Shown: positions 1-13,200 of the stretch, one piece after another
Numbering within the stretch: the stretch's first letter is position 1
Layout of the letters: each line of letters starts with the position of its first letter
Program-made: the position numbers and the translations under genes
Source: Monarcha castaneiventris obscurior
Taxonomy: Eukaryota > Chordata > Aves > Passeriformes > Monarchidae
Direction: 5' to 3'
DNA length: 64,000 nt
NCBI GenBank assembly: GCA_026261815.1
Contig: JAMPIT010000575.1
Coordinates: 40,959,501-41,023,500, forward strand
Notes under the pieces: model-generated
What the model was told of the DNA's origin: nothing
The model's input: the letters and a program-made list of their open reading frames with translations, nothing else
Database searches by the model: none

Positions 1-194
1 ACAAGGAACATATGGCTAAACATTTCTTTCCACTAATGCTGGCTGGAGGGGGACCCTACTTAGTGTCCTAGTGACCTGTTAAATCACATTTCTAATACAC
101 GATGGGAAGGGCCCAGCTGTAGTGATCTTTGCATGGCAGGCTTTGGAAGTTTCACTTGAAGACCATTGCTTCTACAGTGTTACTGCTTTTAGAA

Positions 195-320
195 TATAAT
201 GTTTCCAGGGGAGGAGCATCCACGACCTTTCTGGGCGACCTGCTCCAGTGTTTCACCACCCTCACTGTAAAAAATTTCTTTTATATCTAGTCTGAATCTA
301 CCATCTTTTAAACCATTAAA
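195..320 (-). repeat. CR1 LINE fragment (antisense)
   Basis: The stretch around 'cacgacctttctgggcgacc' and 'cagtgtttcaccaccctcac' is the reverse complement of the 3' part of avian CR1. About 120 bp, degraded, within a CEP126 intron. Confidence 0.8.
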
Positions 321-1138
321 TATGATTTGCCTACATAGGCACTGTACCAATAAATATACTGGGTATATTTCACTTAAGGAGATAGTTTGTCAGTAAAAGT
401 TGATGATTCTGTCAGCAGGAGAAAAGATTCCACATAGCTTCATGAAGCTTGTGCCTACTGAAGGAAACCTTTGTGATGATGGTTGCTTTTGCCTAAAGGC
501 TGCTTTGCTTTCCAGGCTAGTGGGAGGACATATTTAACATATTTATTATTAATAACTGATTCTGTTAAATATAGTTTCGCATTACTATTTTATCCCATTT
601 TGTGCTGCTAATCTGGTTGTCTTTCAGGAATCTTCCTAACAACTACAAGTTGATACTAACTCTTGCATGTTTATAGATAAAAGCTGTAGTTCCTTTGTGT
701 AATTTCTAAACAACAACTTTTAACTGTTATTATTTCCCCAACAGCTTGTGAAAAGCACACAGAGCATTTGCAGTTAACCTTCCTACTGATCTGCTCACTG
801 TGATACACTTGTGTCATGCTGTAAAGGCTGTTGTAAAAGTCGCACTGGTGACAAGAACTGTTTGAGTCTGCATCTTAATTCACATATAAAAAAGAATCAA
901 ATCCCTGGCTGAGGCTAAAAAATGAAAATATGTTGTGACTCTTCTTCACCACCCACTGTCCCATTTACATTCAGACAAATTATAAAAATCTAGCTGTGCT
1001 GAAGTTAATAGCATTTTATTTATGGACAAGCAAGCTTTTGCACTAAAATGGCAAGTTGGTAAGCAAGTAAGTTACTAATATTTTGGTAAATGTAGTTCAT
1101 AAACATAGGAATGATCTACTTTTGCTTCTTAAACACAG

Positions 1139-1284
1139 AGCCTTTGAAGAAAGACAGAAGGAAGAAGAAGAAAAAGAACAAAGACTTAGAGAACAAGTTC
1201 TGCAGCAGAGGAAAATTAAATTTCAGGAGGCAACTGCTAAGTTCCAACGTGCTCATCAGTCCTTTTCTCAGCACAAACAAACAG
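1139..1284 (+). CDS. CEP126: CEP126 exon, N-terminal coiled coil
   Basis: The acceptor is AAACACAG just before 1139 and the donor is ACAG/GTTTTT at 1285, a weak donor. The exon starts with one base that completes a split codon and ends with one base (G). It encodes a highly charged helix, AFEERQKEEEEKEQRLREQ followed by KFQEATAKFQRAHQSFSQ, typical of the N-terminal coiled coil of CEP126. No upstream CEP126 exon is visible in 1-1138, so the gene enters the window in the middle of an intron. Confidence 0.9.
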
Positions 1285-4200
1285 GTTTTTAAATTAAAAA
1301 TTAACTATTATTCACAATACAAGTGTTTTTATATTCACAGAATCAGAGAATAGTTAAGGTTGGAAGGGACCTCTGGAGGCCATTAGTCCAACCCCCCATA
1401 TTTTTCTATTAGTAGAATATAACTGAAGCAAACAGAAACAACTTCACTCAAAGTAATTGAATTCACAAAAGCAAAACAACTGACAAGAAGCTAAGATCTG
1501 ATACATGTGACAGTTGAGTAGAGGAAATAAAAAGAAAAACAATTTTTTTTTTCTAAAAATTGTATTGAGAGATATTTCACTATATTCCAGTCACAATAAG
1601 TGCATGACCTCCTTGAGGTATTGTGGCTTCCTGGGTTTTCCCCACTTTTTTGACTGCATTGTGCTTATTGGTTACAGTACTGTGCTTTCACAGCTGGGTG
1701 AGAGGTATTACAAGGCCACTGATAGTTACTAGGATAGCATAATGATCCCCTCTTTGAACCTTTGAATACGAAATATTCAGGAATGCGCATTTTGTTGATA
1801 ACTAAGTAAATGCAGTCCTAGCATATATTAATATGGCACATAATTTTTTTTCTGAATTAGTCCACTTTCTAAGCTGTTCTCTTGCTGGGAAGCAGTGATC
1901 ACTTCAGCTCAGTTCCTGCTTTCTTGGAATCAGTGCAGATTGGCAGGAGTTTGTAACAGCATTGGCCAAGTCTGATTTCCCGTCAACTTTCCAGTGTTCA
2001 AATGCTTAAGATATGGTCTATTACTTAGGTATTCTTTAACTGATTTACTCTCCCAACTGCAGTTGTGCCAGCTGTGAGGTAATGTCTCTGACTTCAAGAT
2101 CAAATGTCAGATTAAAATAACAAAATAGAACAGTACTGGTTTAGGGCTTCTTCGTAGCTCTACTGACAGCCCAGACTGTGTAGCAATAGAATGAATCACA
2201 ATTTTTTCTCTTGGTTTTTCTTTATAGAAATTCTACCTCTGCTACTCTCTACCCTACTTCACTTGTACTCACTTGAAAGTGGCAATACCTTGTGCCTGTC
2301 TGGACTCCTTCTTTCCCCCTTGGTTCAATTATTAAGTTACAATTTGGCCTCTGTAAAATATCTGCAAGCCATAACTTTGGCTTAGTGCATGAGTGGAATA
2401 ATCATGATGTAAAAACAAAGTTAGATTTTTTAACCTCCTATTTTTTCAACAGTGCAGTTTAAAAGCAAATAACAAAACTGTTGAATACATGTGTGACTGT
2501 AAACACCTAAATAAGACTGGGATTTTGTTTCAGAGGAACTCGAGGTGCTCTTGTATGTCTAATAATGCTAAACTACTCTGTTTATTGTAACTGTCTGGAC
2601 TTAGGCTTCCAAACTCCAGAAACTTAACCAGGCCATTTATGGTAAAATATTCCAATTTTAAAAAACTTTTTTCCCATTGTATGTTTTTAGCTCTGATCCC
2701 TCCAGTCCAGACAAAAACAGCTTTCCAGTTAGAAGAAGCTCTTGAGCAAATTAAAGGATCAGTTTTAACACCAGGACTGTGCTTGCCAAGCATAAACAAA
2801 ATCAACTTCAGGTAAGCATTCCTGTTTACTGTGATGATCAAAGGAAGTAAATTTCTTACTGTATTACTCAATAAACAGCAGACAATTCCCTTTAAGAAGT
2901 TGTAGGGCATTTCTCTCGTGGCAAAGAAAGCATTTCTGTGGACTTTTCCAATGAAACATTATGCAATTCCTTGAGTTGTTTATGTCCATTTGGTAAGACA
3001 GGAGAAGAGATGACACAAACCCTTTCCCCTCAGTGGAATTCTGGGAATAGTCAAGACTAACCCAGTCTCCAGTCAGTTATAGCCCAACACAGATTGCCAT
3101 GGTTATCAAACCATTTGCTGTTCTCAGAATTACAAAGTATTCTGTCTAGGTGATTTCTTGTCCAGATTTTTTTTTTCCTTTTGACATTCAAGGATGCTTT
3201 AGTTTATATATTCACTCAAGGATCTTCTTTCCAGCTGTCAATCCTTTGTATTTCTCATTCTATACATGTATCAAGAGCATCCTGGTAGCAGTTTGACTTG
3301 TAATTTCATTTTATATCACATAAAATTTTATTTGCATACTTTTCACTCTACCCAAACACTATTTCTAAGATACCTTGACTCATTACAGAATGTTTCTTCA
3401 TGCATAGTTTATTTATCTGCTGTATTTCCTACTAGTTCCTGATTATCCCTTTCCTAACCTCTCATTTCTTTAACATTTCAGCTCAGGGGGTTATTTTTGT
3501 TGTTCTTTTGTTATTCCTTTCTGCATTTCACTTATTTTCTGTGTGATATAAATTGTGCAGATGTTCAGAACAGAGATAAATTCTGTCTGAAAGGGGTAGC
3601 CTTACTTTTGGGCTTCAGTGTGTTCTTCATTGTAACATTAATATTCAACTTGTTTACATATCTCTGCTGATTAATACATTTTCAGGTGATAAACTGGCCA
3701 GTTGAGAAAGTATTTTATAACTCTTAGAGCTTAACACTCATGCTATTTGTCAACAAGTTTATTCATAGGATGATTGCAGCAACAAAACCAAAGAAACAAA
3801 CAAGAAATCTACCTGTTAAACCTAAATTTAATTTATGGCAAAAAAGATAGATGTTTCTGAACCCTGTCTCAGGTTTCCTGATATTTTGTCTCATTTCACT
3901 CATAGGCTTGATTAAGGACAGCATCTCAGTGCTTCTTCCCCCTGCCTTTATCATTTCTTTCTTTATTTTACATCTTTTTTCAAACTGCTCCTTGTGCATC
4001 ACATTGGTGTCTCAGGACTTGTTCAAACCACTTGCTATTTCTTACAGTGCTGTCACTCCATTTTTATTTGTATAATTTAAAAAGTTCACTATCCTTTAAT
4101 AATGATATGGTATTCTTTTCCCAGTTTTCATTTTCTTAACCTTGATTTCCTAAGGAAATTAAATTTATATGTTCATATTCTTTTACAGTTTGTGTTCCCC

Positions 4201-7200
4201 TAGTAACAAAATTTGAGAGAGAGCTAAGAATCTCAAAGTTAATTATATTTCTGTAAGTTTGAAATTAGAAATTGCTCAAGGGAAAAAAAATGAAAATAAG
4301 TGACCCCAGCATCAGAAAGGTTTAAAAGTTGAGTACACTATGACCTATTGGCAGGTCACAAGACAGCTAGTACAGATAAAACAGAAGAGCATTTTGAGAA
4401 GGTTCTCAACAGTGAAGGTTCTTCAAAGCTCAACTGTTCTGAGCTGTAAAGCTTCAAACATTTCTTATAATCCCTTTAATTGGAAATTTTGGGACTGGTA
4501 ACTAACTCCTATGAAGTAGTCGATACTTTTCTGTATTTCTGTTGCTTCCTGCAATTCCATAAACACTCAAGCCAAAAATCTTGTATCATCTTTAGAATTT
4601 ACCCTCCCTCAGAAACAGAATGTATGGAATTCATTGACAGTCCCCTTCTAAAGGAAGAAATGAATACTGTATAAAGTATGCAAGATAAATACAGCTTCAG
4701 ACCCAACTGAATATCTGTGAATTTTAAAAGATTCTAGAATTCATAATAGCTATGTTTTAAATGGTGTAAAAAAATAAATTAAGCAATGGAGACATATTAA
4801 CTCCTCTTGGAGAAAGGCAAAAGTCCTGAAACAACTAAAAAGTGTATTCTGTGCTTGCAGTAGAGCCATTTTGCTTCTAGTATGGTTTAATTATTGAATG
4901 CTAAAGCAAAGATTTTGGAGAACTCATTAGCCAGCAGACACTGGGATGTTTGTGCATTAGGTGTGTAAATGGCACGCTGCTCTTTTTACAAGATATATTT
5001 CCCTGTTGGTGTTAAAAAATAGTTGTGTTTGATTAAGTTCAGTCTTGGGCTATAAACTTAAATATGACAAATCAAAAATGGTCTATGGAAAAGTTGGAAT
5101 GTTGAAACTTTTATAAATATAAATGGCCTAAACATGTAGAAATTTTTATAAATATAAATGTTATAAGCACTCAAATAAATATGAAGAAAGTTGTGCGTGT
5201 CCAAAAAACCAAGAAACCAGATTTTTGGAGGGCCAGGTGTCAGTCAGTCTGGTCCACAAAAACAAAAAAATTTGGGGTAGGGAGGATATCTGCCATTCAG
5301 AAGAAAACAGCATGCAGTTTTCTGAGTTTAGTAAATAAATATGTGAAATTTTTCTCCTTTATTGCTGTCAGCCATCTCAACAGAAATAATAAGTTCCATT
5401 TTAGGCTCTCCTTAGGTCAGCTGCAATTAAGCCAACCCTTTTTGGAGTCTTGTATAAAATCTCCTGAAAAATATCAATAGTCTTGATGACTTGAAAGTTT
5501 CCATTTTCCATTGCCCTAAAATTATAATTGTTGTGATAAATAGAAAAAAAAAAAAGGTCTTACTAGATCATTTACCCACTTGAAACAGATCCACTAAAAA
5601 GAAAAGGGATAATTTTAGATGCAGTAAGAGAAGCTCAGAAGACCTTAAGCTGAAGAAATAGATAGAAATGCAAGAAAGAGGTTATTGAATTTCTGTACCT
5701 ATATCAAACACTTATCTTCAGCTCAGAGCTGGTCACAGGGCCCAGCTACACTAGCTACTCTAAAGATATTTTTTTCAGGCAGCAAGTACCAATTCTTTAA
5801 CATACCATAATACTGACATTGCACATCATCAGTAGATTTGGGCTCTCTGGTTACTACGAAGCCTTCTTGCTCTTTGAAGTAAGGGAACATCTGACAGCAT
5901 AGATATTGTTACTGTCTGCATAAGCCAACTTTATGGAAAAATAAAGCCCATTTTCTTGTTTGTAGTTTTCTTTTTCTCTTTTTGAGAAGCAACCCTCCAT
6001 GTTTCATTTCTGTAAATTACCAAACTGTTGGCTGACATTTTCCATATTAATGTAGCCCGAGGCAGTGACCCAACAACCCAATCAGAAAAGTCTATTTATA
6101 AATAACAGAAGAGAAGTTTTAAAATGGAAAGTGTTGGACACTGTCAGATAGTACTAACAGCATTTGTCAGGCTTTTCATCATTTATTGATGGTGTATACT
6201 TCTGGTAAGAAACATACATAAAAGTGTACAGTCGATGCATAGAAATAAGACAAAGTAATAATTTGTTTGTTTGTGTCAAGAGCCACAGATGATGCTTCAT
6301 CCACATCAGCATCTAGAAGTGATTCTTCCCATTGGAAGCAGAATTCAGCAATGTTTGTCTGTGATGAAACAGTACAAGAGAGCAGTAGAACAGACATGGA
6401 TAGTCACCAACTTCTCTTCCAGAAAAACCTGAAAGAAATGCGACAGCTCCTTGAAAAACAGCATCTCAGCAACTTGGAGGTATGATATTTTCATGTGATT
6501 CTTTGCAAGATGCTTTTAAGTGTGACAGAAATTTTCTTAAATGTGATAAAAATGAAAGTTGTGTTAAGCAGTCTTCATCAATTAGACAACACAGGAGGGC
6601 ATACTGTACTGTGCCTTATAAATAGATTATTTTTGGTAAAATTATACATATTTTCCAGTAAGAAGTCTGAGATGTTTAAAAATATTTATAAGAACTTTTT
6701 CACAAATTCATCCAAGATACCTGTTATGTTGTCCTTTCTTTCCTGTTAATGTAATATTTGTATGTCAGACTTCTTGTCTCTGACATTGGTAGCCATTAGT
6801 CAATCACAGGAGTCTTGTGCTACCTCTGAACTTAAACTGATGGTTTTCAGTGCACACCCAAGTTTCTGCTGTGCTGATTGTGACAGCTTAGCACAAAATG
6901 CTATTGCAATATAATGATGGTATGTCAAATGTTGGGGGATTTTTTTTTTGTTTGGCTGGTTTTTTTCCCAATGTGTGGTGATATATTAGAGATTGACTTC
7001 AAGTCTCTTGAGATCCTTTTTTGTCATCTTTGGAATAGCTGCAGGTGTTCCAGCAATGAGCTTTTTCTGCCTAAACTAATTTTTAGACAGAAAATCAGTT
7101 TAAAAAGTCACCTTAGAAACAGTGAAAATCAAGAACTGAGCTCTAAAGTGATTTCTTAGTGCACCTTTAAGGGTGATTTTATATTTCAGTGTTGCCTTTG

Positions 7201-10200
7201 ATTTTGGAAACACGATCTTCAACATTACATTTTCTGGAAAAAAGAGGGCATGATTTGGGGCTCATTCTTTTATTTCTGTGATATCTACTGGTATCCAGAG
7301 TCATGGTATCTGAAATGACCTGGGCTCCATGAAGCCTATCCCTCTGTTTTGGTCATGGCTGGAGGCATGGAATCATTGGTGGCCACAGAGCAAGGGCTTT
7401 TCCTTTTAATACAAGCATATGGACAACTTGTGAAAGACTTTGGGGAGTTCAGATATGGCTTGATATTGATGTTTCTAGGAGCATTCATCTCTGCCTTTGT
7501 ATCTACTTTGTTCTGATGGTTATTCATTAAAATCTTGAGCAGCTGATGGCTAACAGAAAATCTCACTCAACTGGAGTGAGGTTCAAAAAATTGAGTGGAG
7601 AGCAAGTATAGTTTTTACTGGCAGTGATTAGTGTTCTTTCTTATTTCTAAGCATAAAAGAAGGAAGAGAAAATGACAATTTATAGAAAAGAGCTGATAAA
7701 CTGAATTCTAGATAACCACTTTACAAAAATACAAAAAGGTCTAAGCTTTTTTTTTTAGTAATATCACATTTGCATTTCACCGGTATAGTGTTTGCAAATC
7801 AGTCCCTAAATGATGATGCTGAATTTGGTAGTAGCTGCATTAGAACATCTTAAAATTAGAAAAAAAAAAAACATCTCTTTGAGAAAACTATGTGAAAGTA
7901 TTCTTCTTAATGTATTTTAATGTATTCTATATTGGTGTGTTTTATCAAACAGAATTATCACTTCCTAATTGAATTCTAAGAAAAAACTGCTATGAGTCAT
8001 GCATAATTTTTTGCTTATAGTTTTTTCTAAATGTTATCATCAACTTTTGACACTGTATATAGTATAGGAATTTGTGTTTACAAATTAATGTATTTTTAAA
8101 AATACCTGTAAAAAAAATTTTGCTTTTTTTCCAGAAGATATTTTTCTGCTACCACTAGGGGTTGCTCAGCTTCTTTCCTCTGATAAATAGTTTCAAAATG
8201 TAAATATTTATACTTCAGATATTTGGACTTTCTTTCTTGAAATTGCATGAGTTGGACTTCGATTAGAAAAATAGTCAAGAAAGCTCTTGACCTTGTTGGC
8301 TTGAGTTTTGGAAGTTTAATACTTGGATGGATTGTGCTGGTGGCTGGTGTGCATGTGCATTGTGACTTCCTGTTTTGTGAATAGTATTTATAATACTCTT
8401 ACTAATAAAATTTATTATTTATAATAATTTAGAATACTCTTACTGAAATCAATAGACTTCAGTAGTCTTGCTACTACTACCTGTTGTGCAAAGTAATTTT
8501 TGAAATTAAAGTGTTTCACTGTGCACATGCTTTGCAACCTAGCCATCCATTGAGATCCTTTGACCTCTCTTTGTTTCTGTTTTTACAGGCCCAACAGGAT
8601 TATAAAGATTCCTAAAATTCTTTACTTTCCTACAGGGCAATAAAGTTCTATGTGAACCTTTACCAGTAGATTTGCTGTGTTCCCTGCTTTACATCTCTAA
8701 GTATTTGTACAGATTCATCAGTAAGCCAAGTGTTTTAGTGACCCTTCCACCATTTTCCAAAATTATTTTGCATAAAGTATTGAGAGCAGTAGATTTTATT
8801 TTGTGCAATAGTTTCATCTGAGCCACTACGTCATGTTAGTGTTTTATGTTCATGAATATGTTCCATTTTGAAGAATTTAATATTGCTAATTTCATTCACA
8901 GAAAAAAGGATTTTTCACACAGTCCTTTCCTGGTTTTATTGCATGCATAAATAAAATTTTTAAGGTGGAGCTGGTAGCATGGTCTTTAGGTAAAGCTGCA
9001 TGCAGCTTTTCACCAAATGACATTAGTCCCAAAGTGCTTAACTTTTTTTTGAACTGTTAACTGCTTATGTTGAAATTTTCCATTTCTGGTACCTGCCTTG
9101 AACAGAATAATTTAGAAAATTTCCACTAAAATGGCTCAAATGTGACAAGGAATAGTATCGTTTAAGTATCTTTTGTCTTTTTCTTATTGTCACCTCTTTA
9201 ATTTCATGGCCATGCAACATTATTTTGGTCAATATGAGATTTCTATTCTCTACCAGAAAAATACATTCCTGAATCAAACTGATAGTATTACATTTTATCT
9301 CTATCATTTCATTTTTTAAACAAAATACTTGGAAGTAAGATGTAATTCACAAACAAAATAGGTATAGATAATCACATGGGGATTGTATTTTCCTCTTCCC
9401 TCCTTTATATGGCCATAATTAGGTTACTCACGTGTTTTCTGTGAAATCCGAATTTAAATCCCTTTCTGACTGATTTGAAGAAGGGTTTTTGCCTTGGCTC
9501 TCCTTTCTTTCTGAGCATATTGTGCAGTCGTTGATGTACTCAGTACCAGTCTTTCTATGGATACCATTCCCTTGGTAGAAAACACTTCAATATTTATTGA
9601 AATAGGAATGGAACACCGGTATCATTTCTCAGAAATTGCAGCCCAAACCATAAGCTCAGAGGGTTATTCTTATGTTGTCTCTAATACAAGAAAAAGTTGT
9701 ATCTCGCTGTACTGTGTGTGTTTATACATGTAAAATCACACAAGTCTCTGAGGAACAATGAAGAATATTTTCTAAGTAAGTGATGTTCCACTGAATGGTA
9801 TGGACATCACCTGCTTTGCAGGAGTTCACTTTTAAGACTGTTAGCTGTTTGTGTTTTTGAGTTTCACAGTGTCTGTGAAATGGAAATGTTTCAGGTAACT
9901 AGTGGGAAAATTGTAGTATGACTGGAATGAGTTAACCAAAGGGTGTTGTGTCAAGTTCTTCTGCAAGGGCTGTTGTGTCAGTCTAATTCGTCAGAGCCAG
10001 AGGCAAGGCCAGCATGGAAAAAAGGAGTGCTGTGTACAGAGTCTCTCCCAAGCATCAAGAACTTGTAGAATGCTCAGGGCTAGGTAGTGGGAAAACAAAT
10101 TCTGATGGGGAGCCTTAGGATAAAATGGCATTGAAGAAGAAGTCAGACTTGATTTTGTAGAGACCATTCAACAACTTGAAATAGGTTTCTATGGTCACCT

Positions 10201-13200
10201 TAAATCTGGAAATTTCGGCCATTGTTTTACTTGCAAATGTGAGTGACAATGATTAACATTTTTATGTTGATCATTTAAATTATATGACAGACCTGAGTGA
10301 TTTCCTTACTTATTTTCCTCTTGGCAAGAGCAGAGGTGTTCAGTTTTCCTTGGCTTTCAACCAATATTGTGACAAACGGTTATCTTCCACATTATTTCAG
10401 TAATCCAAAATTCACGTGTGCTATAAAGACAAATTGAAATGTATCTCCAGACTAAATTATTTTATCCAAATACTCCAACTTGTTTTGACTGTGTATTCCT
10501 CAAGAGTAGGTTTGGAGGTTTTGGGGGAGGTTTTTCATAAAACAACTTATTCCAATCTTGTGCTGTATAAAATCACATGACAATCTTCATATCTGACAGT
10601 CTGGAGTTCATTCGACAGTGTCTTTCCTCAGTTCAAAGCCCCTCTTGAGCAGGTAATAATGTGGGATTGAAGCTGAAACAGCTTTTCCGTACAAAAGAGG
10701 TTGTTTCAGAGTTAGGCTAACACATGAATAAGGTTTTGCTTGTGGATAAGTTATGACTGTTACACATAAAGCATAGCTCACAAACCACAGGAGGAAGGAC
10801 ATTGAGACTGTCCTCTGATATATGCCTGTTCCTCCTTTACAAGCACAGTTTTCTCATAAGCAGTGCCATACATATTAGCGTGGCTCCATTTTTGGGTTTA
10901 TATTCATACAGGTGTCCATATATATATATATATATGTATATGAAATATTTGTGTATAACTATGCACTGAAGTATTTTTACCATACTTCAGGACTGGTTTT
11001 CGAGTGATTTGTTTTACTGCAACAGAGTAAGATGTTCAGAAATGTAGCTGAAGAAAAGGAACAGAGTAAAAAATAGCAGTATCAAATCTTTAGTGTACTG
11101 CAGTTACAATAAGATGTTTGCTTGCAGGAAGGGGCTGGAAGATATGAAGTTGGTGCATGTGCATCTGCCAGGATGCTGCATTATGCTAACTTGGTGTTAT
11201 CAGTGATAGTATATACTGGTGTCTCAAGGGGATGTTGGAAAATCTGTTGATGTCTCATGAAGATTAATGTATCAATCTCCAAAGTAATTTTGCCTCTTTG
11301 AAGATGGCAGAGCTGTGTTTTAGGGTTTTTTTAGAAGATAAGGCTTTTGTGAATTGTGAAGCAAAACAGAATTTAGGTACTTTTTTTCTTCCAGTATTCT
11401 GCTTCTATCCTAGTAATCTAATGGTGGCCTGGGTACCCAGAAGCCTAATCAATTATTTCATTATTTTTAATATTAATTATTATAAACCTGAAGGAGCACT
11501 TCTGTGGTGTTTAAGAGCTTGAACTTTGCTGGGAAGTTTATGCCCAACGCTTGCATATCTCTGTAAGGAAGTATGGCTCACCATAAACCAAGTAGAAAAT
11601 AAAGCATCAAACCAAGCACCCAAAATTCAGAGGACAAGAATAAGCAGAGAGTAACTGGGATGGACCTCTTTCAGAAGACTAAAAGTTCTTGTAATGAACA
11701 AAGTATTGCACTATTTCAAACAGTGGCAAGATGAAAAAATAATAACCTTTAAATTCAGTGGGCTATTTAGGGGGAAATAGATGCTGAAAGCTTGTACGAG
11801 TTCTTACAAATCAAATATGTAAAGTTCTTAGGAAGAATGTATGTCTTGAAACATATCTGATTGAAAAAAGTTGAATTTGTAAAACAGGTAACATGTAAGT
11901 CACTAAATTTTTTTTTCAAGGTAAGTGATTATATTAATGAAGCATGAACTGCCTTATTAGATAAATTTATTTCTAGGAAGGCATAAATACAAATATTAGA
12001 AAATGTTCTTAGATACATTGTTTAGCCTTCAGGTTGCCCTGTATGGAGTCAGGCTTTGTGTTCAGTGATCCTTGTATGTCCCTTTCAACTTGGGATGTTC
12101 TGTGATTCTAGAAGTATTTCTGTATCTGACCTCTAGGATTTCCTTATATAAATCCACCTTCTGCTCTGTTGCTGCTGTGCAGTGCAGACCATGTTAAAAA
12201 CTCTTCCATCTTTACAATGTATATTGCTACAAGAAAAAGTAATCCTTTTTCATTGACTACAAAGATGTATACTATTTTTTTAGAAAATAAAGAGCTCTAG
12301 TAGGGTAGTTCCTCAGCTGAACTAGAGATTATTTTAAAGATTATATTCACACACTGATTCATTCAGGAACTGTGTTACTGGGCAAATAGTATTAATCTAT
12401 TCTTTTTTACTGGTGCTATGGCTCCAGTTCATTCAAATCTGTTAACTGTAATCATTAAAATGGTTATTAGTTAAACACTAAAGAACTTCTAGAATTCATA
12501 TTTCATGTCCGTGCCCAGTTTTTCTCTATGACTATTTGCCTTATCATGGCTTTTAATTATGCAGTCCCGTGCTATTGTTACATGACAAATTTGTGGGGTA
12601 GATGGTGCCTGCTCAAACTGAATTTATTAATGGTTTAGAAACCAAAAAGGGACTAATGCATTATGGTGCATATGCCTCAACATTTAATCATTTAACAATT
12701 TTAACAGTATTTAAACCTAGCATTATAAGTTGCACTTCTGAAGCTGAATGACCAGATTAGTGTGTGAGAGTCACACCAGGGACAGGGTACCTGAGAAACA
12801 GCACTCTGAGTACTGAGATGCTAAAGCAACAGCCAGCTGAACATATGTTTCCTACACAGTTATGTACATTTACCTTAGGGCTTATTAAGATTGGAAATCC
12901 GAATGAAACATTGGTATTCAGTGTTCAGATCACTTTTCTTTTAAAATCCTCTGATAGTATGGCTTACTGAAATTGCCCTCATGCCTATGAAATAAGAAAT
13001 GAGTTCTTTTTATCCTGAGAAGTCTGAACCTGCACTTCTAGCATCCTGTGATGGTTTTCCAAACAGGCAAATCAGGTCATTTCAAAACCTCACAGACTCA
13101 TCGATAGGTAGTTTCTGTACCCTTAGCCTGGGAGGAGATCAGGCACCTAGGCGTTAAACTAGGAAAGACAGCAGTGTTGATAGTGAGCTTTTCCCTGGTC

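Noticed and set aside
2530..2910. 126-codon minus-strand open frame
   Set aside because: It is the antisense shadow of the CEP126 exon at 2691-2811.
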